DNA from: Alkalicella caledoniensis
Lineage (GTDB): Bacteria; Bacillota; Proteinivoracia; Proteinivoracales; Proteinivoracaceae
Reading direction: 5' to 3'
DNA length: 64,000 nucleotides
NCBI RefSeq assembly: GCF_014467015.1
Contig: NZ_CP058559.1
Coordinates: 620,001-684,000, forward strand
Below, piece after piece: positions 26,034-34,726 of the stretch (the first letter of the stretch is position 1; the number at the start of each line of letters is the position of its first letter). A program made the translations under genes and the position numbers. Below the pieces are notes generated by a model. It ran no database searches. It worked only from the letters and a program-made list of their open reading frames with translations, and had not been told where the DNA came from.

Positions 26034-27097
26034 TCAGTGACTCAGATCGTGTAGACGCAGTAAAGCTGATCAAAGAGGCAGTAGATAGTGGTGCTAGATT
26101 AAGACCAGCCTGTGCAGAATTGAATATAAGCGACCGGACATATCAGCGCTGGTCTAAGGGTAATGAAGTAAAAAAAGATCAACGTCCGTTGGCGCAAAGG
26201 CCTGTTCCCAAAAACAAGTTAAGCGATGAAGAACGCTCCATAATACTAGATACGCTAAATAGCCCAGAGTACGCTGACCTACCTCCCTCTCAGATTGTAC
26301 CGAAGTTAGCTAACGAGGGTAAATACCTTGCTTCCGAATCGACAATTTACCGAATATTGAGAGAAGAAAAAATGAATGCACATAGATCTAAAACTAAAGA
26401 GCCTATAAAAAAGGAAGCTCCTACACATATTGCGACAGCTCCAAATAAGGTATGGACATGGGACATAACCTGGTTGAATGCTTCTGTAAAAGGTGCTTAC
26501 TTTAAGCTATATTTAATCTTGGATATGTTTAGTAGAATGATAGTGGCGTACGAAGTTTGGGAGTCAGAAAAAGCAGAATATGCAGAGCAACTAGTAAGAA
26601 AAGCAACCTTGTCACAAGGCATAGCTGGAAGACCCCTGGTCCTTCATTCTGATAACGGTAGCCCAATGAAAGCTGCTACATTTCAAGCAACCCTAGAAAA
26701 GCTTGGTATCCAAAGCTCATTTTCTAGACCTAGGGTAAGTAATGATAATCCGTACTCTGAATCACTTTTTAAAACGATGAAGTATGTTCCGAAGTACCCT
26801 ACTAAAGGGTTTCATTCAATAGATGAAGCAAGGAAATGGGTAAGAAAATTTGTAAGTTGGTACAACAACGAGCATTTGCATAGTGGTATTAAGTTTATAA
26901 CACCCTATCAGAGACATTACGGTCTCGATAAGGCAATAATGGCTAAACGTATCGAAGCTTATAAACTAGCTCAACGAAAGCATCCTGAAAGGTGGGCTAG
27001 ACATATCAGAAATTGGGAGTTGCCAGAGTTTGTGGCATTAAATCCTATTAAGGATGAAGAAGCAGTGGAACTTATTAGTCAGGAAGAGCAAGTGTAA
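26009..27097 (+). CDS. IS3-like transposase OrfB, DDE integrase
   Basis: OrfB in the -1 frame relative to orfA, opening with a weak TTG and overlapping it by 25 bp; expression as an OrfAB fusion through the slip site at 25991-25997 is likely. The rve integrase core has the three acidic residues in VWTWDITWLNAS (near 150), LVLHSDNGSPMK (near 213) and SNDNPYSESLFKTMK (near 248). Upstream is an HTH_21-type region ending MNAHRS. The frame is intact, so the element may still move. Confidence 0.9.
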   Translation: MGGPRGRLISDSDRVDAVKLIKEAVDSGARLRPACAELNISDRTYQRWSKGNEVKKDQRPLAQRPVPKNKLSDEERSIILDTLNSPEYADLPPSQIVPKLANEGKYLASESTIYRILREEKMNAHRSKTKEPIKKEAPTHIATAPNKVWTWDITWLNASVKGAYFKLYLILDMFSRMIVAYEVWESEKAEYAEQLVRKATLSQGIAGRPLVLHSDNGSPMKAATFQATLEKLGIQSSFSRPRVSNDNPYSESLFKTMKYVPKYPTKGFHSIDEARKWVRKFVSWYNNEHLHSGIKFITPYQRHYGLDKAIMAKRIEAYKLAQRKHPERWARHIRNWELPEFVALNPIKDEEAVELISQEEQV

Positions 27098-27179
27098 TCA
27101 CAAGACTAGATTTGGCGAAGCGTATCATTTACTTGGAGAGGCCCACATGGTAGCCTGTTGAAAAGGCAGGACTTATTAT

Positions 27180-28121
27180 TTATGGGCATGCCTTTAAGGA
27201 CCTATACCTTGTGGGCAGAGGCTCCATGTCAATGACAAATCGGGTCCAGAACTCATAATTATTTTTATTAAAATGCGACAACTTTATTGACAAACACCGA
27301 TACACATAAACTTTATTTTTTAATCCATATTCATCCAATGCTTCTAAGAGTTTATCAATTGAATTTATATTGTCTTTGTCTGCGTTTACCCTAAGGGCTG
27401 TTTGAGGAATAATATTTACGTTTTCAGCAAGATTTGATAATATTTGTTTAAAAGTTGGCCCACCCCCACTAAGCGGTCGTCTTTTATCATGTTCATTCTC
27501 TTCACCATCAATAGTTACTTGTATATTTTTGATGTCGAGTTCTTTAAGTCTAGAACAAGTATAGTTATTAAGATTATATCCATTAGTTATCATTGATGCA
27601 GAATAATTTATGTTTTTATCACGACATATTTGCTTAGTTTTTTCTGTAATATTTTCGATTATATTGAGGGCAAGTAAAGGTTCTCCTCCATACCACGTAA
27701 TTTTAACTCCATCGTAATACTTTGCTTGTTGCTCTATAAACTTAATAACTGAATCTTGAACTTCTTTACTCATTATCCCGTCTCTATAGCCTTTTTCAAA
27801 ACAATAAATACAGTCAAAATTACAGTTCATTGTTGGAGCAATTGTAATCTGCCATATTCTAGATGAATATCTACTTCTTAGCATGTTAAGCCTAATTAAT
27901 TCGAGTTCATCTGTTTGATTATCTATCATAAATCCACCCTTTATTAGACTACTAATAAGTTCTTCATCTTTAATGGGAATACTCTCTTCAACAAATCTAT
28001 TAAAAATATCATATTTTTCCTTTTCCATAATTGCTAGTGCATTGCTTCGAGAATTATAGGCTATAACTTTACTACAATCATTTGGAAAATCATAAAAGAA
28101 ATTATAGTCAGATGATTTCAA
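27180..28121 (-). pseudogene. Radical SAM maturase, N-terminal part (cut by IS)
   Basis: Starts with TTG at 28121 after GGAGGTG. Residues 1-85 form the variable N-domain. The radical SAM cluster motif CNFDCIYC (CxxxCxxC) is in APTMNCNFDCIYCFEKGY near residue 97, followed by WYGGEPLL near 144 and strands of the partial TIM barrel to GLKNKVY near residue 272. After 27306 the frame reads into the insertion sequence and stops at 27180, adding about 42 foreign codons. Together with 24963-25466 it makes a SPASM-type peptide maturase of roughly 430 residues that would install thioether or other crosslinks in the cysteine-rich peptide. Confidence 0.87.
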
Positions 28122-28148
28122 GATTACACCTCCATATTGATTTTCTAA

Positions 28149-28289
28149 TTATATAAATTCATCATACATATGCCATTCATAAATATCACTTTCTTTTTCC
28201 GCTAAAATCACAGTTGTATTACTCCTACTAAAGCTAAATATACTAATGAAAATTATCAATAGTAATACCACTATTTTTGTATTTTTCAA
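28149..28289 (-). CDS. Short secreted peptide, candidate signalling peptide
   Basis: A 46-codon frame from a TTG at 28289 preceded by AAGGGGGG. It has a basic start (MKNTK), a strong hydrophobic helix VVLLLIIFISIFSF, a small-residue region with an ALA-like site (VILAEKES) and a short acidic-aromatic tail ending YEWHMYDEFI. This is the layout of Phr/PapR/NprX-type exported pro-peptides. It lies between the divergent RRNPP-like regulator gene and the radical SAM gene, 27 bp before the latter. No family can be named from sequence, and the non-ATG start lowers certainty. Confidence 0.55.
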   Translation of the reverse strand: MKNTKIVVLLLIIFISIFSFSRSNTTVILAEKESDIYEWHMYDEFI

Positions 28290-28418
28290 TTCTATAGTTC
28301 CCCCCTTAAATTATTGTTTTATTCTTAAATTTATAATATAATAGAATATAAAGAACATCAATACACTTTAATGTTGGTTGACATTTTGCTTGTTGTGTGA
28401 TAATTGGGGAGGGATGAC

Positions 28419-29309
28419 GTGTATTATAATCTTTTATTATTTGGGGATAAATTTAAGAGTATCAGGGAAAATCTTAAATTAACTAGGGAAATGCTAAGCG
28501 ATTTATCTGGAGTACATGTTGAAACTATCCGAAGAATTGAAAAAGGAGGGGCTAGAATCCCTAAATCTGAAACATTGGAAATACTCTCATTTTTCATGAA
28601 GGAAGATCTAAATTTGATATTATTCGATTACCGCATAGATGATTATTCTCTGTTCAAATCTATTAGAAATAGTCTAGAGAATAAATTAAATGAAGGAAAT
28701 TTTGATTTATCTACGGAAATAATTGAATTAAAAAAAATGATAAATCCAAGTATTAATAACTATAACCAAGTTTTTATTAAACAGTTAATTCTTCTTGCCG
28801 AAGGAATTATTTCATATAGAAAAAAAGACTACAATAATTCTTTTGAAAAATTTAATATGGCCCTTACTCAAAATACACCTTTTTTTGATGTGAATGATTA
28901 TAAAGGTTATATCTATTCACCTATGGAAATTCGGATATTAATGAATTTAGCATTTGTTCTAAATAAGCTTGGAAAGACAAATCTCTATCTAGAGATTTTG
29001 GAGTTTTGTATAACTAACCAGAATTCTACAGATATCATTGATAAATTATGTCATAATTTATCAAGCGCATTCCTACGGACAGGAGAGTACGAAAAAGCAT
29101 TAAAATATTCCAAAATGGGAGTCGAGTATTGTGAAGAAAAACTAAAAGTTAATGGCTTGCATATACTATACTACGGCAAAGGCCTAGCAGAATATTACTT
29201 GAACAACAATGAGTACTTAAAATCCATTAACAAGGCAATTTTTCTTTGTGACCTTTTCCGCAAAGACGATTTTAAAAAAATAATCCTTAACAGCACTTGT
29301 AGTACGTAA
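28419..29309 (+). CDS. RRNPP-like regulator (HTH plus TPR-like repeats)
   Basis: A roughly 296-residue cytosolic regulator. I chose the GTG at 28419, 5 bases after GGGGAGGG, over an upstream TTG. Residues 10-65 are an XRE-type helix-turn-helix (SIRENLKLTREMLSDLSGVHVE). The remaining 230 residues are helical hairpins of TPR type, e.g. FEKFNMALTQN and LRTGEYEKALKYSKMGVEYCE. Size and architecture fit PlcR/Rgg/NprR receptors that bind imported peptide pheromones. It is divergent from a small secreted-peptide gene 129 bp away and the radical SAM cluster, the natural target. Ligand binding is inference. Confidence 0.8.
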   Translation: MYYNLLLFGDKFKSIRENLKLTREMLSDLSGVHVETIRRIEKGGARIPKSETLEILSFFMKEDLNLILFDYRIDDYSLFKSIRNSLENKLNEGNFDLSTEIIELKKMINPSINNYNQVFIKQLILLAEGIISYRKKDYNNSFEKFNMALTQNTPFFDVNDYKGYIYSPMEIRILMNLAFVLNKLGKTNLYLEILEFCITNQNSTDIIDKLCHNLSSAFLRTGEYEKALKYSKMGVEYCEEKLKVNGLHILYYGKGLAEYYLNNNEYLKSINKAIFLCDLFRKDDFKKIILNSTCST

Positions 29310-29383
29310 TTCTAAGATTTCTGTTCAATCCCTAAGTTCTAAAAATCTTGCCTGAGTAGGGTTATTCTTTAATAGCTTAATTT

Positions 29384-29611
29384 ATAGATAGTAGAGATAG
29401 GGTCAATTGTGCTAAGAATGCAGTTAAGTGTCTTACAGAAGATGGAGTGATAATCTGGGGTGACAGTCAGAGGGAGCAAGATGAGGAGGGTAAAGAGTTT
29501 ATTTTATCCCAAGGTTTTAGAAAAATTGAATTTAAGGGTATGGGTCCTATTGTAAAGGACAAAAATGAGACTACTATTTTTTATCGGGATGGAAATTGTT
29601 TAGGAATATAA
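29384..29611 (+). pseudogene. Duplicated C-terminal fragment of the nucleotidyltransferase-methyltransferase gene
   Basis: An open stretch of 75 codons plus stop, beginning IDSRDRVNCAKNAV and ending YRDGNCLGI, matching the last 75 residues of the protein at 17165-18376 with 9 differences by eye. It has no start codon or upstream part. A hairpin terminator follows. It is a remnant of a second full-length gene or of a partial duplication, left beside the decayed ABC exporter genes. Confidence 0.85.
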
Positions 29612-29615
29612 AAAC

Positions 29616-29648
29616 AGAAGGCATTGCCATACACGGGCAATGCCTTCT
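29616..29648. terminator. Bidirectional terminator
   Basis: AGAAGGCATTGCC (29616-29628) pairs perfectly with GGCAATGCCTTCT (29636-29648). ATTTTTAT follows on the plus strand. It lies 5 bp from the stop codons of both flanking sequences. Confidence 0.85.
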
Positions 29649-29652
29649 ATTT

Positions 29653-31379
29653 TTATGCTATTTTATCTTCTTTAAATTGTAAGTTGTAAAGATTGGCGTA
29701 GATTCCCCCTAGTTCTATGAGTTCTTGATGTGTTCCTTGTTCTGCTATGGCCCCTTTATCCATGACCAGTATCCTATCTGCCTTTTCTATGGTCGATAGT
29801 CTGTGGGCTATTACTATGGATGTTTTTTCTCCCATTAGATCATCCAATGCCGATTGTACCAGTGCTTCTGACTCGTTATCTAAGGCAGAGGTCGCTTCAT
29901 CTAGGAGCAATATCTCGGCGTTTTTTATTATGGCTCTGGCTATTGCTATACGTTGTTTTTGTCCTCCTGATAGGAATGTTCCCCTTTCACCTACAAGTGT
30001 ATTGTAGCCTTCTTCTAGGTTTTCTATAAAGTCATGGGCATTTGCCTGTTTCGCAGCTTCTACTATCTGCTTTGTACTTGCCCCTGTTTTTCCAAAAGAG
30101 ATATTTTCTTGAACTGTCCCACTAAACAAGTAAGGATCTTGGGGTACAAAGGCTGCCAAATCTCTTATTTCCTCCATTGTATACTTACTTGCAGGTTTAC
30201 CCATTATGGAGACACAACCTGATTGTGGATAGTTGAAACCAAGGATGAGTTTAAATAATGTGGATTTTCCTCCACCACTGGGGCCTACAATAGCCACCGT
30301 CTCACCTTTTTTTACCGATAGACTCAAGTCATTGATAACCTTTATGTCGTCTTCATATTGAAAATTAACATTGTACAGGCTTAGTACTGCATTGTCGTAG
30401 CATCCTTCTTCAGATAAGGGATAGTATTTTGGTTCTTCCTTCTTGTCTAGGAGTTCACTTATTCTATCAAACCCTGCAAGGGATGTCTGTAGTTGGTTAA
30501 TAAAGGTTCCTAGTTGGTTAAACAATTGTGAAACTCCATTTTGTACTTGTACTAATGCTATTATGGTACCTAGCTCAATATATCCCTTGGACATAAACAA
30601 TCCACTGACTGCAATAAAACCCACAAAAGAGCTGGTCCATGCAAAAGTGTTTAAACCCTGGTAAGCGGCGTTAATCCTAACCCTTTTTTCAGCTTTACTT
30701 TTAGTTATATCATTAATTTCTTTAAACTTACCAACCATGTAACCACCTATGTTGAACAAACGTATAACATGGGCTCCAGCTAAGATGTCGGAGATCTTTT
30801 CTGTAACTTTACCAAGGGAAGACTGTCATCGCTGGCAACCTTCAATGGTTTTGCAAAACGTGTCATAATGAAAAGCAAAATAATTTGATAACCTATAAGC
30901 CCTAAAGCAAACCTCCAGTCTAGCCATACCATAAATACTGTACAGCCAATTCCATTCAACACTGTCTCACTGACTCGTACCAATTGCTCTTTGTAGGCTG
31001 TTTCAGTTGTTTGAATATCATTTGTAGTTCTAGATATTAAATCTCCACTATGGGAATCATTTAAAGTCGTTTGATCCAATTTAATTAGTTTTTCCAAGGA
31101 TTGTTCCCTTAGACGTGCAGTTGTCTTTAAAGATGCGTAGTTTACTAGGTACATACCTATTGGTGTAATTAGAGCCAAAAAGATAATCAACCCTAAACAT
31201 TTTAGTATGATTGGGAGTATCAAGCTGGAATCATAAACAGCCCTATCGAAAATATCCATAAAAAGAATAGCAATGACGATATTACTCATGGGGTTTGAAA
31301 TAGCCAGCATTAATAATCCAGATAGATATCTACTTTTCTCTTCTTTCAGTAAATTTAACATAATTTTGTATTTTTTCAT
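29653..31379 (-). pseudogene. ABC exporter half-transporter B, frameshifted
   Basis: A 575-residue half-transporter when one missing base is restored. The first part (MKKYKIMLNLLKEEKSRYLS to the helices near residue 180) leaves frame at about 30800-30835, after FAKPLKVASDD. The correct continuation SSLGKVTEKISDILAGAHVI is visible in the next frame and joins MFNIGGYMVGKF. The ATPase domain is complete: Walker A GPSGGGKSTLFKLILGF, signature LSGGQKQRIAIARAI, Walker B ILLLDEATSALD and AHRLST. The offset fits a 1-nt deletion. It abuts the partner gene at 31380. Sequencing error is possible, but both partners carry the same kind of lesion. Confidence 0.82.
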
Positions 31380-33130
31380 CTATGCCACCCCACTTTCTTG
31401 ATCAACATGGGAAAAATCTTTGTTATAGAGTTTTGAATAAAGTCCTTCTTTATCAAGCAATTGTTCATGGGTTCCTTCTTCCACAACAGCTCCACCTTCA
31501 ATAACTAAAATTCTATCAGCATTTTTTATTGTGGATAATCTATGTGCTATAACCATAGTTGTTCTACCTTCCATGGCCTTTTCCAATGCTTGTTGTACCA
31601 TTTGCTCAGATTCAGTATCCAAAGCAGATGTGGCTTCATCAAGGAGTAATAATTTTGCATCCTTTAATATCGCCCTAGCAATTGAAATCCTTTGACGTTG
31701 CCCACCGGAAAGCTTAGCTCCCCTTTCACCTACCATGGTGTCGTATCCATCAGCAAGTTCCATTATAAAATTATGGGCGTTAGCCTTTTGAGACGCTGCA
31801 ATTATTGCTTCCATGCTAAAATTTCTGCCTAAGGTTATATTTTCCTTTATTGTTGTGGGAAAAAGATAGGTGTCTTGGGAAACAACTGCTATTTCCTCTC
31901 GCAAAAAATCTAATTTCCATTTATCAATAGTATTATTAAATAGACTAATTTCCCCCTCATAGGGCTGGTAGAAACCTGTGATCAATTTAAAAATCGTTGA
32001 TTTACCTCCACCACTTGGACCAACCAAAGCTACCTTTTCTCCACAATTTATATGGAAACTTATACCTTGCAATATATCTTTCTCACCATATGCAAATCTA
32101 ACATTATTAAAACTAAGGACATTCTCACTTTCGAAATCTAATTTTTCGCCAGTTTGACGTTCTGATACAATATCTACTATTTCATAAATTCTATCTAATC
32201 CAGCTCCCGCTGCTTTATAGCTACCTATATGATTAGGAAGCTGAGCCAGGGGCCAAGATAGTTGATTTAGTAAGTTTATAAAGGCAAGTAGACCTCCAAC
32301 AGACATACTACCTCGATTAACCAGTAGACTACCCAGTCCAAAAGACACTATAAATGGTAAGAATGTTAAAAAGCCAGATATTCCTGCAAGGATTGCTCTT
32401 CTTAGTGCTATAACTCTACCCCTTTTAACGGATTCATCCACCTGACCTTTGAAACTCTCTAAAATCCTATCCTTCAAATTGAATGATTTAACAATTTGAA
32501 TTCCACCTAATATATCTTGATTCGCTTTGTTGATGTTTGCAAGCTCTTCCTGTAGGGCTTTACTATAGTTAGAAATTGGTTGAGTTATTTTCATTGTTAA
32601 ATACATCATTATAGGTATAAATACTAAACTAGCCAAGGTCAGTTGCCAGTTTAAGTACGTCAAATAAGCAAGTGTAGCCACTGCCATCAGTGGCCTTAAT
32701 ATAAGAAAATAGCCATCCCAATCTAAAAAGCGTTTTACAAGTTGTATATCATTGGTAAGCTTAGACAAGTTGTCACCACTATGCATTGTATCAAGTTTAG
32801 GTATGGGTAACTTTGTAAACTTTTCAGTTGCTTTATATCTAAGGTCAGCTATGGCCCTTTCACTTAAATAGCCCACAACAAAATCCTTAAAATAAATGGT
32901 AGTTGCAAATAGTATAATGACTGATCCAAACCTAAAGCAATTTTCCCATACCCTTCTCCACCTTGAAGGCCAATATCTATCCCATTTTTAAATAAATCAG
33001 CCATGTATATAGTCAGGAAAATCTCAAGGACCATAAATATAGGTGTAAGGATAACAAATATCCTCAATTCTTTGTTCTCTAAAAATAACCGCCTCAGCGG
33101 ATTTTTAATTTTACTTTCCATTTCACCCAC
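31380..33130 (-). pseudogene. ABC exporter half-transporter A, frameshifted
   Basis: A 583-residue half-transporter when one missing base is restored. The N-terminal 80 codons (MGEMESKIKNPLRRLFLENK) leave frame near 32925-32950 after GEGYGKIALG. The next frame continues FGSVIILFATTIYFKDFVVG into SERAIADLRYKATEKF. The ATPase domain is complete: Walker A GPSGGGKSTIFKLITGF, signature LSGGQRQRISIARAI, LLLLDEATSALD and AHRLST. With its neighbour it forms a heterodimeric exporter pair like YheH/YheI or LmrC/LmrD, usually for drugs or peptides. The two genes abut (TAG then ATG). Confidence 0.82.
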
Positions 33131-33151
33131 CCCTTACATAATTATTTAATC

Positions 33152-33273
33152 AAATACTTAATATATTTAATATTATACTTAACTTTATTGATTATTGCAA
33201 GTGTGTTTTAAATATTTTTATTTAATTTTGGTGAAACTGATGTTTATTTAATAAATACCTTAATATATTTAAT
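33152..33273. promoter_or_regulatory. Pair of AT-rich direct repeats upstream of the exporter genes
   Basis: AAATACTTAATATATTTAAT (33152-33171) recurs as AAATACCTTAATATATTTAA (33253-33272) about 100 bp away. Each contains a near-palindrome around TTAATATATTTAA. They lie in the promoter region of the exporter operon and could be binding sites for a MarR- or PadR-like regulator that is not in the window. Confidence 0.4.
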
Positions 33274-33359
33274 TCAATTATTCTTCTCGTAAAAAAATCC
33301 TTTGTAACAAAGTCAAAAGATCATAGCAAAGATTTTGAAAGAGATTACCTCAGAAATTA

Positions 33360-33387
33360 AAAAGTGACCCTTTAATGGGCCACTTTT
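33360..33387 (-). terminator. Terminator of the cobalamin operon
   Basis: AAAAGTGACCC (33360-33370) pairs with GGGCCACTTTT (33377-33387) with one A/C mismatch and a 6-nt loop. On the minus strand TTTTTAATTT follows. It lies 13 bp after the last cobalamin gene. Confidence 0.82.
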
Positions 33388-33399
33388 AATTATTATTTG

Positions 33400-33930
33400 C
33401 TATCTTTCAATTCCGTCCCTTGATGTTACACCTTGATCATAATAATGCTTTATTTTCTTCATCTCAGTTATTAAATCTGCCTTTTCTGAAACCTCCGGGG
33501 GAACATCCCTTCCTGTCAGTATAATTTCCATTCCCTCAGGTTTTTCATCTATGAATTGGCACACCTGTTGTTGTGATATTAAACCATTCTTCATTGCAGC
33601 CATTATCTCATCTAAGATCAATACATCCTGAGGATTCTTTTCAAGCCAACTTAAGAATTCCTTCCACTCTTTTTGACATTGATTACTTAACTCTACTTGT
33701 TCTTGTTGTGTAAGGGTCCAAAAAAAACTATTTGTTTCGCCTATACGCTTTAAAGTGAATTTATCTTTAAAATGATCTATGCTTTCTATCTCTCCAGTGT
33801 ACATTCCTTTTAAAAATTGCAAAAGGGTAACTTTAAACCCTCTCCCCACAGCCCTAAAACCTAGACCTAAGGCTGCAGTGGTTTTACCTTTTCCATCACC
33901 AGTGTATATTTGAACATATCCTTTTTCCAT
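33400..33930 (-). CDS. cobO: Cob(I)alamin adenosyltransferase, CobA/BtuR family
   Basis: A 176-residue enzyme that transfers the adenosyl group of ATP to cobalt in corrinoids. The P-loop is at the start, VQIYTGDGKGKTTAALG, followed by the family stretch VTLLQFLKG near 38, DVLILDEI near 104 and ILTGRDVPPEV near 138. It is the last gene of the operon, 1 bp after the ABC ATPase gene, and is followed by a terminator. It supplies the adenosylated substrates needed by CobU and CobS in the same operon. Confidence 0.93.
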   Translation of the reverse strand: MEKGYVQIYTGDGKGKTTAALGLGFRAVGRGFKVTLLQFLKGMYTGEIESIDHFKDKFTLKRIGETNSFFWTLTQQEQVELSNQCQKEWKEFLSWLEKNPQDVLILDEIMAAMKNGLISQQQVCQFIDEKPEGMEIILTGRDVPPEVSEKADLITEMKKIKHYYDQGVTSRDGIER

Positions 33931-33931
33931 G

Positions 33932-34726
33932 TTAGATCGCTCTCCTTCCTTTACCTATGGGTATGACGTGGGGTTTACCTGTTATGGGGTTTTCTATGAC
34001 ACAACAATCCATTTTATAAACTCTTTGAACAATTTCTTTTTTGATAACTTCCTTAGGAGTGCCCATTGCCACAACACATCCCTCGTTTAACAGTATTATA
34101 TAGTCACTGTATTCTACGGCCATATTTATATCATGAAGAACTGCTGATACAGTTATTTCTCTCTCTTTACACAGAAAAGCCACAGTATCTAGCAATCCAA
34201 CTTGATGGTTAATGTCCAAGTGTGATATTGGCTCATCCAATAGTAAAATATTAGTTTGCTGTACAATAGCCCTTGCCACTATAACTCTTTGTCTTTCTCC
34301 ACCACTTAGATTTTTTATGGACTTATCTTTAAGTCTTAAGGTGTCTGTCATCTCCATAGCTTCTTTGGCTATTTGCAGGTCCTTTTCACTTTCTAATTCA
34401 AAGGATTTAAGATATGGTGTTCTTCCCATAAGTACAATATCTAGAACTGAAAAGTCAAAATCCACTGATGTATCTTGGGGTACAGATGCTACCAATCTAG
34501 ACATTTTTTTTGTGGATAGATTATAGATGTCATTTCCCTCAATAAAGATAGAATTCTTATTGGGCTCCAATATCTTTAGCATGTTTTTTAAAAGGGTTGT
34601 TTTCCCACACCCATTGGGCCCTAAAATACTATAGAATTTACCCCTTTGTATGTCAAGATTCAATCCATCTAGCACCGTTTCTTCGCCATACTTAAATCTC
34701 AGGTCTTTTACAGTTATATGGGGCAT
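33932..34726 (-). CDS. btuD: Cobalamin ABC importer ATPase, BtuD/FecE family
   Basis: A 264-residue ATPase: Walker A GPNGCGKTTLLKNML near residue 35, signature LSGGERQRVIVARAI near 138, Walker B ILLLDEPISHLDI near 160 and switch His in AVLHDINMAVE. Partner of the FecCD-type permease whose stop overlaps its start by one base. Located in the B12-riboswitch operon, so corrinoid import is the likely role; related ATPases import iron siderophores. Confidence 0.92.
   Translation of the reverse strand: MPHITVKDLRFKYGEETVLDGLNLDIQRGKFYSILGPNGCGKTTLLKNMLKILEPNKNSIFIEGNDIYNLSTKKMSRLVASVPQDTSVDFDFSVLDIVLMGRTPYLKSFELESEKDLQIAKEAMEMTDTLRLKDKSIKNLSGGERQRVIVARAIVQQTNILLLDEPISHLDINHQVGLLDTVAFLCKEREITVSAVLHDINMAVEYSDYIILLNEGCVVAMGTPKEVIKKEIVQRVYKMDCCVIENPITGKPHVIPIGKGRRAI

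Larger units (their letters stand above)
25467..27306 (+). mobile_element. IS3-family-like insertion sequence
   Basis: An element with two overlapping frames (orfA, orfB with DDE integrase domain) and a canonical A AAA AAG slip site, as in IS3-family elements. Ends are inferred: TGTGTTAGGATAGTTGTC at 25467 faces the minus-strand sequence TGTGTATCGGTGTTTGTC ending at 27306, with 12 of 18 matches. Both ends start TGTGT and are preceded by TA, but no clear 3-4 bp target duplication is visible. It interrupts the radical SAM gene in the opposite orientation. The roughly 200 bp after orfB are non-coding and can fold through GCCCACA/TGTGGGC arms. Confidence 0.85.

Noticed and set aside
28404-28418. 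A TTG start for the RRNPP-like regulator five codons upstream
   Set aside because: The codons it adds consist of the ribosome site GGGGAGGG itself, so the GTG at 28419 is the better start.
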